DNA of 64,000 bases from assembly GCA_003116975.1 (NCBI GenBank), contig BGKB01000138.1:1-64000 (forward strand), given 5' to 3'. Both the position numbers and the translations under genes were made by a program. Position 1 is the stretch's first letter, and each line of letters opens with the position of its first letter. Of this stretch, positions 29,480 to 38,172 are shown piece by piece. The notes under the pieces are model-generated. The model was not told where the DNA came from. It did no database searches and worked only from the letters and a program-made list of their open reading frames with translations. This DNA is from Aurantiochytrium sp. KH105. Taxonomy: Eukaryota; Sar; Bigyra; Thraustochytrida; Thraustochytriidae.

Positions 29480-30874
29480 ATGCCGGCGACGTGGGGCGTG
29501 GAAAAGGCCAAGTCGGGCCGGGCCGCGTGCAAGAAGTGCAAAGAGAAGATCCAAAAGGACGAGCTGCGATGGATCAAGTCGACCGAGAATGAAAAGTTTG
29601 GCATCATGAAGGCGTATCAGCACATTGGCTGCCTCATGTACCCGAAACGAGGCGAGGGTTTCGAGCTAAGCGATGTTGAGGGCCTCGACGATCTTTCCCC
29701 TTCGGAGCGCAAAACAGCCAAAGAAGCCTACGAGGACGCCAAGTCAAACACAGGCAAGAAACGCACCAAGGCTGACGTCAAGAAAGAGGACGGGGACGTC
29801 AAGGAAGAGAAAGGAAAGAAGTCTTCGAAAAAGGCGAAGAAAGAATCCGGCGTCAAGGTGGAAAAGAAAGAGTCCAAGAAGCGGCAAAAGTTTGGTATCG
29901 ACCTCGAGGAAGAATCCGATGATGTGGTGGCCAAATACAAAAAGATGAATGTCTCGGAACTCAAGGACTTTCTGCGCGCGAACAAGCAGCTGCTCAAGGG
30001 AACCAAGTCGGACCTGGTGAAGCGATGCGTGGACGGTGAAAAGAACGGACGGCTCCTCCCGTGCTCTGGATGTGGACATGGCAAGCTTGAGCTGACGGAG
30101 CACAACACCGTGCAGTGCAGTGGGTATTTTGACGAGTCCGTGGGCCAACGCGTAAACTGCCGGTTCACCGCTCCGGTCGAGGAAGCCGGCCGCGGCAAGT
30201 GGCTAACTCCGGAAGAAGCCGAAGAAGAAGACAAGGACAAGAGTGCCAGCGCCAAGGGCGAGGCCGCAGCTGCTACCCTGAGCAAGTCCGATCTGAAAAA
30301 GGTCGAAGCGGCTTTCAAGAGTCTCCCCGAGGATGCCACGCCGCGCGACAAAGCCATCAAGCTTGTCAAGGTGAGCAAGCAAATGGATCTTGCCATCCCA
30401 GACGACGAGGCCAAGGCACTGCAGCGCGCAGGCCAGGCCGTGATGGCCAGTCAAAACGACGATGGCGATTACGACCTCATGGTCGCCTTCAAAGACATGC
30501 TTGGCGAGTTTGGAACCGCAGCCGCGGCCAAGGCGGCCGCCAAGGCGGAGGAGGAGAATCGACCCAAGGCGCGGTGCGAGGACAATACCAAGATCGCCAA
30601 CCTTATTGACGAGCTCGCGGTCCTCGAAGCCAAGGCAAAAGAAGGCACCGACTGGGAGCGCAAGGTTGTGGCGCTCAAGCTTGCCGTGAGTGCCATTCGC
30701 GGCGCGACCTTTAAGATCACTTCGGGCAAGGAAGTGAGCAAGGCAAACTCCAAGAAGAAGCTGACCAACGTTGGAGCTCGTACGGGAGAGAAAATTGATG
30801 AGATCCTTTCCACCGGCTCGCTTGAGAGAGTCGAGGAACTTCGGGCCATGGATGAGCGTGGCGACTTTGCTTGA
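29480..30874 (+). CDS. PARP-type zinc finger / PADR1 (Zn3) / Pol-beta-lyase-like protein without PARP catalytic domain
   Basis: This is a 464-residue protein. Residues 10-60 form a PARP-type zinc finger with ligands Cys17, Cys20, His48 and Cys51, a DNA-break-binding module. After a Lys/Glu-rich linker, residues about 155-240 resemble PARP1 PADR1/Zn3: a SAP-like helix pair (MNVSELKDFLRANKQ), then a zinc ribbon (LLPCSGCGHGKL ... VQCSGYF ... VNCRF) and GKWLTPEE. Residues about 370-463 resemble the 8-kDa N-terminal HhH domain of Pol beta/Pol X (LTNVGARTGEKIDEIL); Lys438 aligns with Pol beta Lys72, the lyase nucleophile. There is no WGR, regulatory or ADP-ribosyltransferase domain, so it is not a PARP enzyme. 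A nuclear single-strand-break or AP-site repair role is inferred. The start is chosen because the finger begins 16 residues later. Confidence 0.85.
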   Translation: MPATWGVEKAKSGRAACKKCKEKIQKDELRWIKSTENEKFGIMKAYQHIGCLMYPKRGEGFELSDVEGLDDLSPSERKTAKEAYEDAKSNTGKKRTKADVKKEDGDVKEEKGKKSSKKAKKESGVKVEKKESKKRQKFGIDLEEESDDVVAKYKKMNVSELKDFLRANKQLLKGTKSDLVKRCVDGEKNGRLLPCSGCGHGKLELTEHNTVQCSGYFDESVGQRVNCRFTAPVEEAGRGKWLTPEEAEEEDKDKSASAKGEAAAATLSKSDLKKVEAAFKSLPEDATPRDKAIKLVKVSKQMDLAIPDDEAKALQRAGQAVMASQNDDGDYDLMVAFKDMLGEFGTAAAAKAAAKAEEENRPKARCEDNTKIANLIDELAVLEAKAKEGTDWERKVVALKLAVSAIRGATFKITSGKEVSKANSKKKLTNVGARTGEKIDEILSTGSLERVEELRAMDERGDFA

Positions 30875-31003
30875 ACTGATGATCGTTGCCGAAAGCAAAA
30901 TAACGAAGAAGAAGAAGAAGGAGAAAGAAGGAGAAAGAAGGAGAAAGAAGGAAGAAGATTATTTTGACTGACGCACTGTACAACAGGCCGGCCTCTCACC
31001 AAG

Positions 31004-31040
<37 letters not shown>

Positions 31041-31353
31041 ATGATCATCAAAAAAGAAATCCCCCTCGAAAAAAAAATCGGACAAAAATACGCCGCCGAG
31101 TCCATTGGGAGACAGAACAGAGTCGCCGCGCTGCGCCGCGCGCCGACAGCACGCGTCCGCGCGTCAGTCAGCCCTGTGCAAGACTGTGCCGCATCTTGGT
31201 GTCGCTTGGCACGACGCTGAGGAGAGGCAAGCTGGCAGTGCCGGCCCGGCCGTAGTCTCTTCTGCAAGTGCACAGCGCCGAGCGGGGGCGTGGGCAAAGC
31301 CCCAACCCCAGGCCAGTCCAGCAAGCGAGCGAGCGAGCTACACCCAGGGAGCC
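30875..31353. other. Intergenic with GAA and GCTT repeats
   Basis: No gene is seen. It contains a GAAGAA/GGAGAAA tract (30905-30955), (CTTG)n at 31003-31040 and GCGA repeats at 31322-31338 immediately before the palmitoyltransferase start. Confidence 0.6.
31003..31040. repeat. (GCTT)n tetranucleotide repeat
   Basis: About nine perfect tandem copies, of the same type as the 28868 repeat. Confidence 0.9.
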
Positions 31354-32505
31354 ATGGCGCGCGCTGTGTACGAGCTCGTGGCGCAGCAGGACGCCAAGAC
31401 AGACGCCGAGACGGACGTAGAGCTGGGCGAGTCCGCCGGCGGCACCTCGCTCACGGAAAGACACGCAGCACGAAGCTCTCTCGAGACGATTGGGCTCGAC
31501 GGACCGACAGAGGGACGACCCGGCTCCGTGGCGCTTAGCAAGGCACCGCCACAACAATGCTCGCCATGCGGAGCAGCACGGATTCTTGGAAGCTGTATGA
31601 TGTTTCTCGTCGTGGGCCTGGTCCTTTTGTCTTACGTGCCCATGATGCATTTTTACGCGGACGGTAGCGCTACGGGCTCGATTGTTTTGCTCGTCTTTCA
31701 CGTGCTCATTGTATTGACGCTCGTGAGCTATTTCCAGACAGCTTTGACAGATCCAGGCACTGTCCCCTTGGGCTGGCACGCTCGCGTGGCCAAAATGGAA
31801 CATCCTCCATATCGCAAGTGCGGGCGGTGCGGCTACTTTAAGCCACCGCGATCGCATTTTGACTCGGTCACTCGCCGTCTTGTGCTCAACATGGACCACT
31901 ACTGTCCGTGGGTGAACAACTGCGTTGGCTTTTTCAATCGCAAGTTCTTCATTCAGTTTGTGGGCTATGCCTTTGTCACCTGTTTCTTTGCCTCTCTCGC
32001 ATTGTACCTTGTGATCCGAGACGACAGTGTCCCAGGCCTTCGAATCCATTCGGGCGTCATCAAAACCACCTCTTTCAACAAGAAGGATGGACGAATGAGC
32101 CCGGGCGGTTCTGGAATGGGGGATGACGATAAAAGCGCCATCCTCGACATGCTCGGTCTGGGCTCGTTTGGCCTTTCCATGATGACCTTGCTAGGGGCCA
32201 TCATTGATGGCGTCTTTACATTTTCGCTCTCCATCTTTTTCTCTGCGCACATGTGGCTCACATTCCGCAATCAGACCACGATCGAGGGCAATTATGCGTC
32301 GCGTCCTTATCGTCTATCGCGCGGCGAAAACTTTCGCCAAGTCTTTGGCGCCAAGCCGCTCTACTGGTTTCTTCCTCTTTACGGCGACGGCCCTGTCGGA
32401 GACGGCGTGCACTGGCCCCGTGCGGATGGGACCTGGGATGGTCTCACGGATGAGGCCGATAGTCCCGCGACAGCCGGCATGGGACCCGGCGTCCAGGTTG
32501 TGTGA
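31354..32505 (+). CDS. DHHC-family palmitoyltransferase with DHYC active site
   Basis: This is a 383-residue protein from an ATG in perfect Kozak context (GCCATGG). Four membrane segments are visible: about 75-98, 108-132, 205-228 and 265-300. The cytosolic cysteine-rich domain lies between TM2 and TM3 (KCGRCGYFKPPRSHF ... NMDHYCPWVNNCVGFFN), with a TTxE motif (QTTIEG) after TM4. DHHC enzymes attach palmitate to cytosolic protein cysteines in Golgi, vacuole or plasma membranes. The active tetrad is DHYC (about residues 181-184), and the HCxxCxxC zinc-binding part that normally follows KPxR is replaced by HFDSVTRRL. Yeast Akr1 shows a similar loss, but the ankyrin repeats of Akr1 are absent here. 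Residues 1-70 are probably disordered. Confidence 0.9.
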   Translation: MARAVYELVAQQDAKTDAETDVELGESAGGTSLTERHAARSSLETIGLDGPTEGRPGSVALSKAPPQQCSPCGAARILGSCMMFLVVGLVLLSYVPMMHFYADGSATGSIVLLVFHVLIVLTLVSYFQTALTDPGTVPLGWHARVAKMEHPPYRKCGRCGYFKPPRSHFDSVTRRLVLNMDHYCPWVNNCVGFFNRKFFIQFVGYAFVTCFFASLALYLVIRDDSVPGLRIHSGVIKTTSFNKKDGRMSPGGSGMGDDDKSAILDMLGLGSFGLSMMTLLGAIIDGVFTFSLSIFFSAHMWLTFRNQTTIEGNYASRPYRLSRGENFRQVFGAKPLYWFLPLYGDGPVGDGVHWPRADGTWDGLTDEADSPATAGMGPGVQVV

Positions 32506-33364
32506 GTGAGCTCTTTGTTTTTGCTTTTGCAAGCAGCAATCGGCTCATGGTTTGGGAGAGAAAAGGAAAGGGAAGGGAAAAGAAAAGAAAAGAAAAGAAA
32601 TTTGGTCGGGTTGGGTGGGTCACGGGGAGGGCGAAGAGCATCATCGTCGTCTGTATTTATAATGCTTCTGTTTCTGCCTTTGCCTCTCTGCCTCTGCTTT
32701 TGCCTCTCTGCCTCTACTCTTGCCGCGGTGCGGCACGCGCTCGGAACCGGCGTCGCAGAGCCCTACTACCACCATCCTTGTCTAAAAATAACAAAAAACA
32801 ATCTCCTGCTTTGTGTGCGTGTGTCTGGCTGCTTTGCCGCCGCCTTCAAGTTATGTGCTCGTGCAGTGTGCGGCGAACGGCGATTATCCAAGGTGTCCGG
32901 CCGGCCCTTTGATGACGGCCACAAAGAGGAAGATCGCCGCGGCAGCACCAAAAAAAAAGCATCAGCCAGCACACAAGCACCAGCACCGACATCATGAGCC
33001 ACAGGTGAAGTGAAGTGGAGCATGCGCATCTACGTCCGCGAGACTTGCCTCTTCTGCTGTTGCTAACTGACTGTGGCTGTGGACGCATAAGGGAGGGAGC
33101 AGTGGCACACTACTACAGCGACGCCGACGACAAGGACGACGACGACGACGACGATCTGTCTCCACCACCACCGCCGCCGCCACCACCACGACTCAGCGAC
33201 CGAGACAAGCAAGCTAGGTAGGGCCTAGTCTACTAGTCAGGCCGGAGCAGAGCTTTGGAGCTTGAAGAGCTTGGAGCGAGCAGAGCGGAGACGCCGGCAG
33301 CGAGAGCAGCAGCAGCGGCGACGGCAGCGACGACGGTGGCAGCGAGAGCAGCAGCAGCGGCGGC

Positions 33365-33395
<31 letters not shown>

Positions 33396-33455
33396 CGACT
33401 AGGCTCTTGGCGACGGCCGGCATCAACTGCAGCAGCAGCAAGAAGCAGACTGAAA
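32506..33455. other. Intergenic / 5' flank of EPSP synthase gene
   Basis: No gene is seen. It contains GAAAA repeats (32575-32600), TGCCTCTC repeats (about 32670-32720), GAC then CCACCG triplet runs (33127-33190) and GCAGCA triplets (33305-33400). The last 200 bp is open in the EPSP synthase frame and would encode an Ala/Arg-rich leader, but it has no ATG. Confidence 0.6.
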
Positions 33456-34811
33456 ATGAAGCCTGTGCTCATGGAGCCACTGCCCAAGCCGCTCGAGACG
33501 AGCTGGCGTGTGCCCGGGTCGAAGAGCATCACAAACCGCGCGCTCATCCTTGCCGCTTTGCACGACGGCGAGACGGAGCTCCGCGGATGTCTGCACTCGG
33601 ATGACACCAAGCACATGCGCAACGCGCTCGTGGCCATGGGCATTGAGATCGAAGTAGACGGCACCACGCTCAAGGTGAAGGGCGGTGTGGACAAGCTCAA
33701 GGCGCCCAAGGAAGATATTTTTATTGGCAACTCTGGCACAAGCGTACGCTTCCTCACGGGTCTCGCAGCACTTCTGCCTGGGCCTGTCACCTTTGTCGGA
33801 GACGAGTACATGGCGGTGCGGCCCCTGGGTGACCTGGTCGACGCGCTGCGCCAACTGGGTGTCGAGGTCGACTGCCCCACGGGCTGCCCGCCGCTCACCA
33901 TCAAGGGGAACGGGTCTCTGGCCGGTGGCAAAGTCACCATGAATGGCAGCAAAAGCAGCCAGTACTTTAGCGCGCTCATGCTCATGGGTGGCTGCGCCAA
34001 GGGTCCCATCGAGATCCAGGTCGAGGGCACGCTCGTGTCGCTTCCGTACGTCAAGATGACCATGCAAATGGTCGAAGACTTTGGAGGCAAGATCGTGCAC
34101 CACGAGGACAAGAATTCCTTTACCGTTCAGGTCCGCGAGCCCGTGGCAAGCAGCGACGCCATCAAGGTCTATGTCATTGAGCCAGACGCGTCGACTGCCA
34201 GCTACCCGTTCGCTCTCGCTGCAGCCACGGGTTCGAAGATCGAGGTCCCGGCCATTAACGAGAAGTCAATCCAGGGAGACTTTGGTTTTGTGCACGTGCT
34301 GGAGAAAATGGGTTGCACCGTCTCGACGAGCGCCGAGGGCACGACGCTGCAAGGTCCGCCGCGGGGCGAGCTGGAGGGCATCGAGATTGACATGCACCAC
34401 ATCTCCGACACGGTCATGTCGCTGGCCGCCATCGCGCCGCTGTGCAAGGGCCCGGTGAAGATCACGAATGTGGCCAACATTCGCATCAAGGAGACGGACC
34501 GTCTTGAGGCCACTGTGAACGAGCTCAAGCGACTGGGTCAGGACGTGGAGAACGGTGACGACTGGCTTGAGATCAAGCCGGGCAAGCCTGTGCAGCCTTG
34601 CTCCGTTGAGTGCTATGGCGATCACCGCATGGCCATGAGCTTTGGCATTCTCGGCAAGGCTGTGCCCGGTATTACAATTACTGATTCCGAGTGCACGGCC
34701 AAGACGTACCCGGAATTCTTCAAGGACCTCGACGCTCTTTGCGCCGAGGTTGACCCTGACGCTGCTTGCGCCGACGTTCCGGATCCCAAGCGCGCAAAAA
34801 TCGATGCCTAA
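33456..34811 (+). CDS. aroA: Stand-alone 3-phosphoshikimate 1-carboxyvinyltransferase (EPSP synthase)
   Basis: This is a 451-residue monofunctional enzyme of the shikimate pathway that joins PEP to shikimate 3-phosphate. All hallmark segments are present: VPGSKSITNRALI (Lys/Ser/Arg for S3P), GNSGTSVRFL (PEP loop), AVRPLGDLVDALRQLG, SKSSQYFSALMLMG, HHISDTVMSL (catalytic Asp), IRIKETDRL (catalytic Glu and Arg), YGDHRMAMSF and a TAKTYPEF lysine. Length is normal for a bacterial or plant mature enzyme, while many eukaryotic microbes use the pentafunctional AROM fusion instead. The position equivalent to E. coli Pro101 is Phe. The C-terminus has a short basic PKRAKID extension. There is no targeting peptide from this ATG, so cytosol is the default location. 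Confidence 0.93.
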   Translation: MKPVLMEPLPKPLETSWRVPGSKSITNRALILAALHDGETELRGCLHSDDTKHMRNALVAMGIEIEVDGTTLKVKGGVDKLKAPKEDIFIGNSGTSVRFLTGLAALLPGPVTFVGDEYMAVRPLGDLVDALRQLGVEVDCPTGCPPLTIKGNGSLAGGKVTMNGSKSSQYFSALMLMGGCAKGPIEIQVEGTLVSLPYVKMTMQMVEDFGGKIVHHEDKNSFTVQVREPVASSDAIKVYVIEPDASTASYPFALAAATGSKIEVPAINEKSIQGDFGFVHVLEKMGCTVSTSAEGTTLQGPPRGELEGIEIDMHHISDTVMSLAAIAPLCKGPVKITNVANIRIKETDRLEATVNELKRLGQDVENGDDWLEIKPGKPVQPCSVECYGDHRMAMSFGILGKAVPGITITDSECTAKTYPEFFKDLDALCAEVDPDAACADVPDPKRAKIDA

Positions 34812-34869
34812 CGTGCAAGCTTTTTATCATCATCAGAGTAGTAGTAAACAAACAGAGAAACGAGCTACT

Positions 34870-34901
<32 letters not shown>

Positions 34902-35342
34902 CTGGCTAATGACACCAAGCTGATTGCCCCCTTCCTAGAGCTCCTTGTATGCTACTCCTGCAGGCAGGTTCCCGTTCCTTTTCCCCGAGCAGAGACTTCG
35001 TGTCCCACGGAGGGTGGGTTGCGTTCTGGAGAGAACTGGATTGCGTTCTGCACTCTCTCTCTCCCTCTCTCTCTCCTTTTCTACGGCGTGCCCGAGCGTG
35101 CCTCGCCGTTAGGTTTTTTCCACCGTCGACAGAAGCGCAACTCACAGTCACACCAGCGCGCGGGCGCGCAAGACGCGAGCAAGGAAGGGCTGTCTGCGCG
35201 TACGGAGAGGGACGCTCGAGGCGTCGCGACTTGCGACAAGAGGAGGCGAGGCGTACGCGACCGCACCTCGCGAACGCAGCAGTGGACGACATTGGATGCA
35301 AGAGGCGAGCATCGAGGATTTGGGAGCGACAGCAACGCGAGG
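34812..35342. other. Intergenic with GGCT repeat
   Basis: No gene is seen. It holds a (GGCT)n repeat at 34870-34905 and a TCTC tract (35055-35082). The BRCT-gene frame stays open upstream of its chosen ATG, but the translation there is low-complexity and looks like leader sequence. Confidence 0.55.
34870..34905. repeat. (GGCT)n tetranucleotide repeat
   Basis: About eight copies of TGGC/GGCT in the 5' flank of the BRCT gene. Confidence 0.9.
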
Positions 35343-37751
35343 ATGGCAAGGCGCGCGCGACGAAGCGGCGCGAGGAACGTGGTGATCGCGTGCTCGCAAG
35401 ATGTGCGCGAGACGCTTGAGACCGTGACGCCAACCGTTCCGGTGAAAGCGACGCTCGTTCCTGGAGAAGACAGGACCTTTTTCGCCGCAGGTGACCCGTG
35501 CGACGTCTTGGTCGTGCAGAGTGCCTCCACCGGCGAGGGCGAAGACGCGGGAACACGGCCTGCCATCGTGCTGGCCCTCTTGCGCAATGTGCCCGTGGTG
35601 TCTTTAGATTGGGCAATGAAATCTGTCGAGGCTGGGAACTGGCTCATTCCATCAACTATCTCACCAGACGACAACAACGAGGACAGCAAGGACGTGCAAG
35701 ACAAAGCCAAGACCGAAACAGCCTCAGCCGTGTCAGTGATCGAGAGCGCTTCTATATTTGATCGCCAAGTTCGCGAGCGTGTCAGCCGCGGAGATGCGCT
35801 TCGAGGCTTACGTGTTGGGGTGAGTGGAAATTTGCCAAGCAAGGACCGCCAACTCGTGCAGCAGCTCGTCGAGCGTGCGGGCGGATCATATGTTGCTGAT
35901 GACCAGGAAAATGTCGACGTTCTTATTGTTGAACCTTCCTCGCCGCGCAAAGAAGCTGGCAAAGGCGCCGACGAAGCAGCAAAGGCTGCAGCCGCGTCTG
36001 CGGCGGAGAGAATTCAGTGCGTTGGAGTCCAGGTTCTCCTGTCCTGGATTCTGGCAGGAAAACGACCGACCGCTCACCTCACCCCGGCAAAGACCTCGCG
36101 TCGTCGCGCGTCGAGGGGCAAAGCGCTTACACCGACCGTTCCTGCCGAGACCGCTAGCTCCACATCGAGTTCTCCGTCCGCGACACCATCACCTCTTGCG
36201 CCGACGCCGACCCGAACGACAGCAAAGACGCCCTCAACGGCGACTCGGGCAACCAACAAGTTGAAAACACCGAGCAAATCACCAGCAACGCCCGCCACCC
36301 AAAAGAAAAAGAACACGCCTGCAGCGAAGAGCGCCCGCAAGACGACAGCGACTCCGCGTCAGGAAAGCAAAGTTGATGACGATGACAAGAGCAAGGATGA
36401 CGCGCAAGCTACGATCGTCATCGCTGCATCTGGACTTCAGCCGGATGAACGCGACGTCGTGGTCAAGGCAATTGCTCACGTACCTGGCGCCCGCATGGTC
36501 AAGGACTCTGATACCTTTGCTGACGCAGCCACCCATATCGTTGTGCCGACGCTACGATCACCTTTGCGCACCGTCAAGGTCGCGAATGGGATTGCGCGAG
36601 GGGCCTGGGTTCTAGAAGCGAGCTGGGTCTATGCTTCGATCGAGGCCGGCGTCTGGGTTCCGGAAGCAGATCACGAGGCCTCGGATCGCTTTCCAGGCTG
36701 TAAAACAACCAGGCTTTTGCACCAAGATGCTGAAAATGGCGCTTCTCTTCTGAATGGCGTCAACATTTACGTAGATGGCGCTCAAGAGCCCCCAACACCC
36801 GTTATCTCGCACTTGTTGCGCTCAAGTGGCGCCACTCTCGTCAAGGACGCCTCCAAGGCCAGCGTTCGCGTTTGCGGCGCCAATGCGCTCAAGTCTCTCG
36901 AGGAAGAGTCAGCATCAGGATCGCAGCAGCTTGTCGTCAGGGAGCGCTGGGTGTTTGACAGTTTGCAAGCTGGTGTCTTTGACTTGACGGCTGCCGCTGC
37001 GGCAAAGAATTCCTCTGACACGAAGCCAACGTCCCCTTCCGAGTCGGCAGAGGCCAAGACGCCTTTGAAGAGGTCGAGGGCTACCGCTGCAAAAACTCCA
37101 AAGAGGACTAAAGCTAGCGCTACAAAGGCCAACGCCAAAAGGAGCCCGAAAACACCGGCGGCAAGCGCGAAAAAGTCAGTCACCAAGCCGGCCGTGTTGC
37201 CAGTGCGGACCACGCCCACAAGGTCCAGCTCGCGGGCGGCCACGCCAACAACCCCGGCCTCGCGAGTTGACAGTGAGTCAAAGTCCGCATTGCCCACGAC
37301 CGTGGCAGAGGAGACGAAGAAACGCACCCCCACGAGGTCCAGTCCACGAGCAGCCTCGCAAAAGACGGCTTCACCAACAACGACAGTCTCGCGAACTAGT
37401 ATTACGTCAAAGTCCGCGTTGCCCACGACGGTGACAGAGGAGACAAAGAAGCGCACCCCCACGAGGTCCAGTCCACGAGCGGCCTCGCAAAAGACGGCCT
37501 CAAAAACCGAGAAAAAGACCAAAGGCTCCTCCGGCGCAGGACGAAGCAAACGCCCCATCACTAGCATTGACGATGTCATGGCCGAGACGCCTCCCAAGAA
37601 AGCGCGCGCAGCCTCTGCGCGCAGAAAAACGCCACCTCGAAGCGCTCGAGCCGCGCAAAGTCTCCGCATGGCCCTCTACGATGCCGGCAGCAGCGACGAG
37701 GAGGACGAGAGGGAACCAGACGCAGACTTTGCCTCGTCCCCCGACATTTGA
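35343..37751 (+). CDS. Multi-BRCT-domain protein
   Basis: This is an 802-residue protein from ATG 35343. Four BRCT-like units can be traced: about 10-95 (ending PVVSLDWAMKSVEAGNWL), about 155-250 (GLRVGVSGNLP ... LLSWILAGKR), about 355-440 (IVIAASGL ... GAWVLEASWVYASIEAG) and about 465-550 (NGVNIYVDG ... RERWVFDSLQAG). The last two are adjacent, as in phosphopeptide-binding tandem BRCTs. Linkers and the C-terminus are Lys/Thr/Pro/Ala-rich with SP/TP sites. The C-terminal part has a degenerate tandem repeat of about 44 residues (ETKKRTPTRSSPRAASQKTA) and an acidic end. This architecture is common in DNA-damage and replication scaffolds (TopBP1, PTIP or MCPH1-like); no specific orthologue is claimed. 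Confidence 0.85.
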   Translation: MARRARRSGARNVVIACSQDVRETLETVTPTVPVKATLVPGEDRTFFAAGDPCDVLVVQSASTGEGEDAGTRPAIVLALLRNVPVVSLDWAMKSVEAGNWLIPSTISPDDNNEDSKDVQDKAKTETASAVSVIESASIFDRQVRERVSRGDALRGLRVGVSGNLPSKDRQLVQQLVERAGGSYVADDQENVDVLIVEPSSPRKEAGKGADEAAKAAAASAAERIQCVGVQVLLSWILAGKRPTAHLTPAKTSRRRASRGKALTPTVPAETASSTSSSPSATPSPLAPTPTRTTAKTPSTATRATNKLKTPSKSPATPATQKKKNTPAAKSARKTTATPRQESKVDDDDKSKDDAQATIVIAASGLQPDERDVVVKAIAHVPGARMVKDSDTFADAATHIVVPTLRSPLRTVKVANGIARGAWVLEASWVYASIEAGVWVPEADHEASDRFPGCKTTRLLHQDAENGASLLNGVNIYVDGAQEPPTPVISHLLRSSGATLVKDASKASVRVCGANALKSLEEESASGSQQLVVRERWVFDSLQAGVFDLTAAAAAKNSSDTKPTSPSESAEAKTPLKRSRATAAKTPKRTKASATKANAKRSPKTPAASAKKSVTKPAVLPVRTTPTRSSSRAATPTTPASRVDSESKSALPTTVAEETKKRTPTRSSPRAASQKTASPTTTVSRTSITSKSALPTTVTEETKKRTPTRSSPRAASQKTASKTEKKTKGSSGAGRSKRPITSIDDVMAETPPKKARAASARRKTPPRSARAAQSLRMALYDAGSSDEEDEREPDADFASSPDI
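37201..37510 (+). repeat. Internal coding tandem repeat in the BRCT protein
   Basis: Roughly 132-bp units repeat ETKKRTPTRSSPRAASQKTA-type sequence, with two close copies and a diverged first copy. DNA copies at about 37300-37370 and 37432-37502 are nearly identical, implying recent duplication. Confidence 0.8.
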
Positions 37752-38172
37752 TAACGAAAACGCGAAAGATCTTCTTTCTTCTTGCCTCGATTCTTCTTGT
37801 CTTCCACCAGCATCATCGCTGGCTGTGTGCGCGCGAACATGCGCGACCAGCTGCTGCAGCTTTTGAAATGATAAAGGTAGGATCACACACACGCCCAGGC
37901 TTCCTTCCACTCAACTCAACTCATTCACATGTGCTGAGGTGAAGAAAGCCAGGTCAAGTTCGACCTGTCGGACGCCAAGCCTGGGCAAGTCGGACTGGGG
38001 TCCAGCAAGCGAGCAAGCCACGAAGCGACGAAGAGGCAACCAACAGCAAACCCAAAGGCAGCAAGCGGCGGCAGCACGGATCGAGGAGCCGAGCCTCGTG
38101 TCCTCGCGACAAAGCGCAACGCAGCGGTCAAGAAGACAGGCAGAGGAAACACGAGGGAGAGAGAGCGAGAGG
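37752..38172. other. Intergenic between BRCT and enoyl-CoA isomerase genes
   Basis: No gene is seen. The second half is purine-rich with GCAAGCGAGCAAGC-type repeats near 38000, probably the leader of the downstream gene. Confidence 0.5.

Noticed and set aside
29480-30874. Annotation as poly(ADP-ribose) polymerase
   Set aside because: No WGR, regulatory or catalytic domain is present; only the DNA-binding modules are shared.
33255-33455. Plastid or mitochondrial transit peptide for EPSP synthase
   Set aside because: The leader frame contains no ATG; kept only as a finding to be tested.
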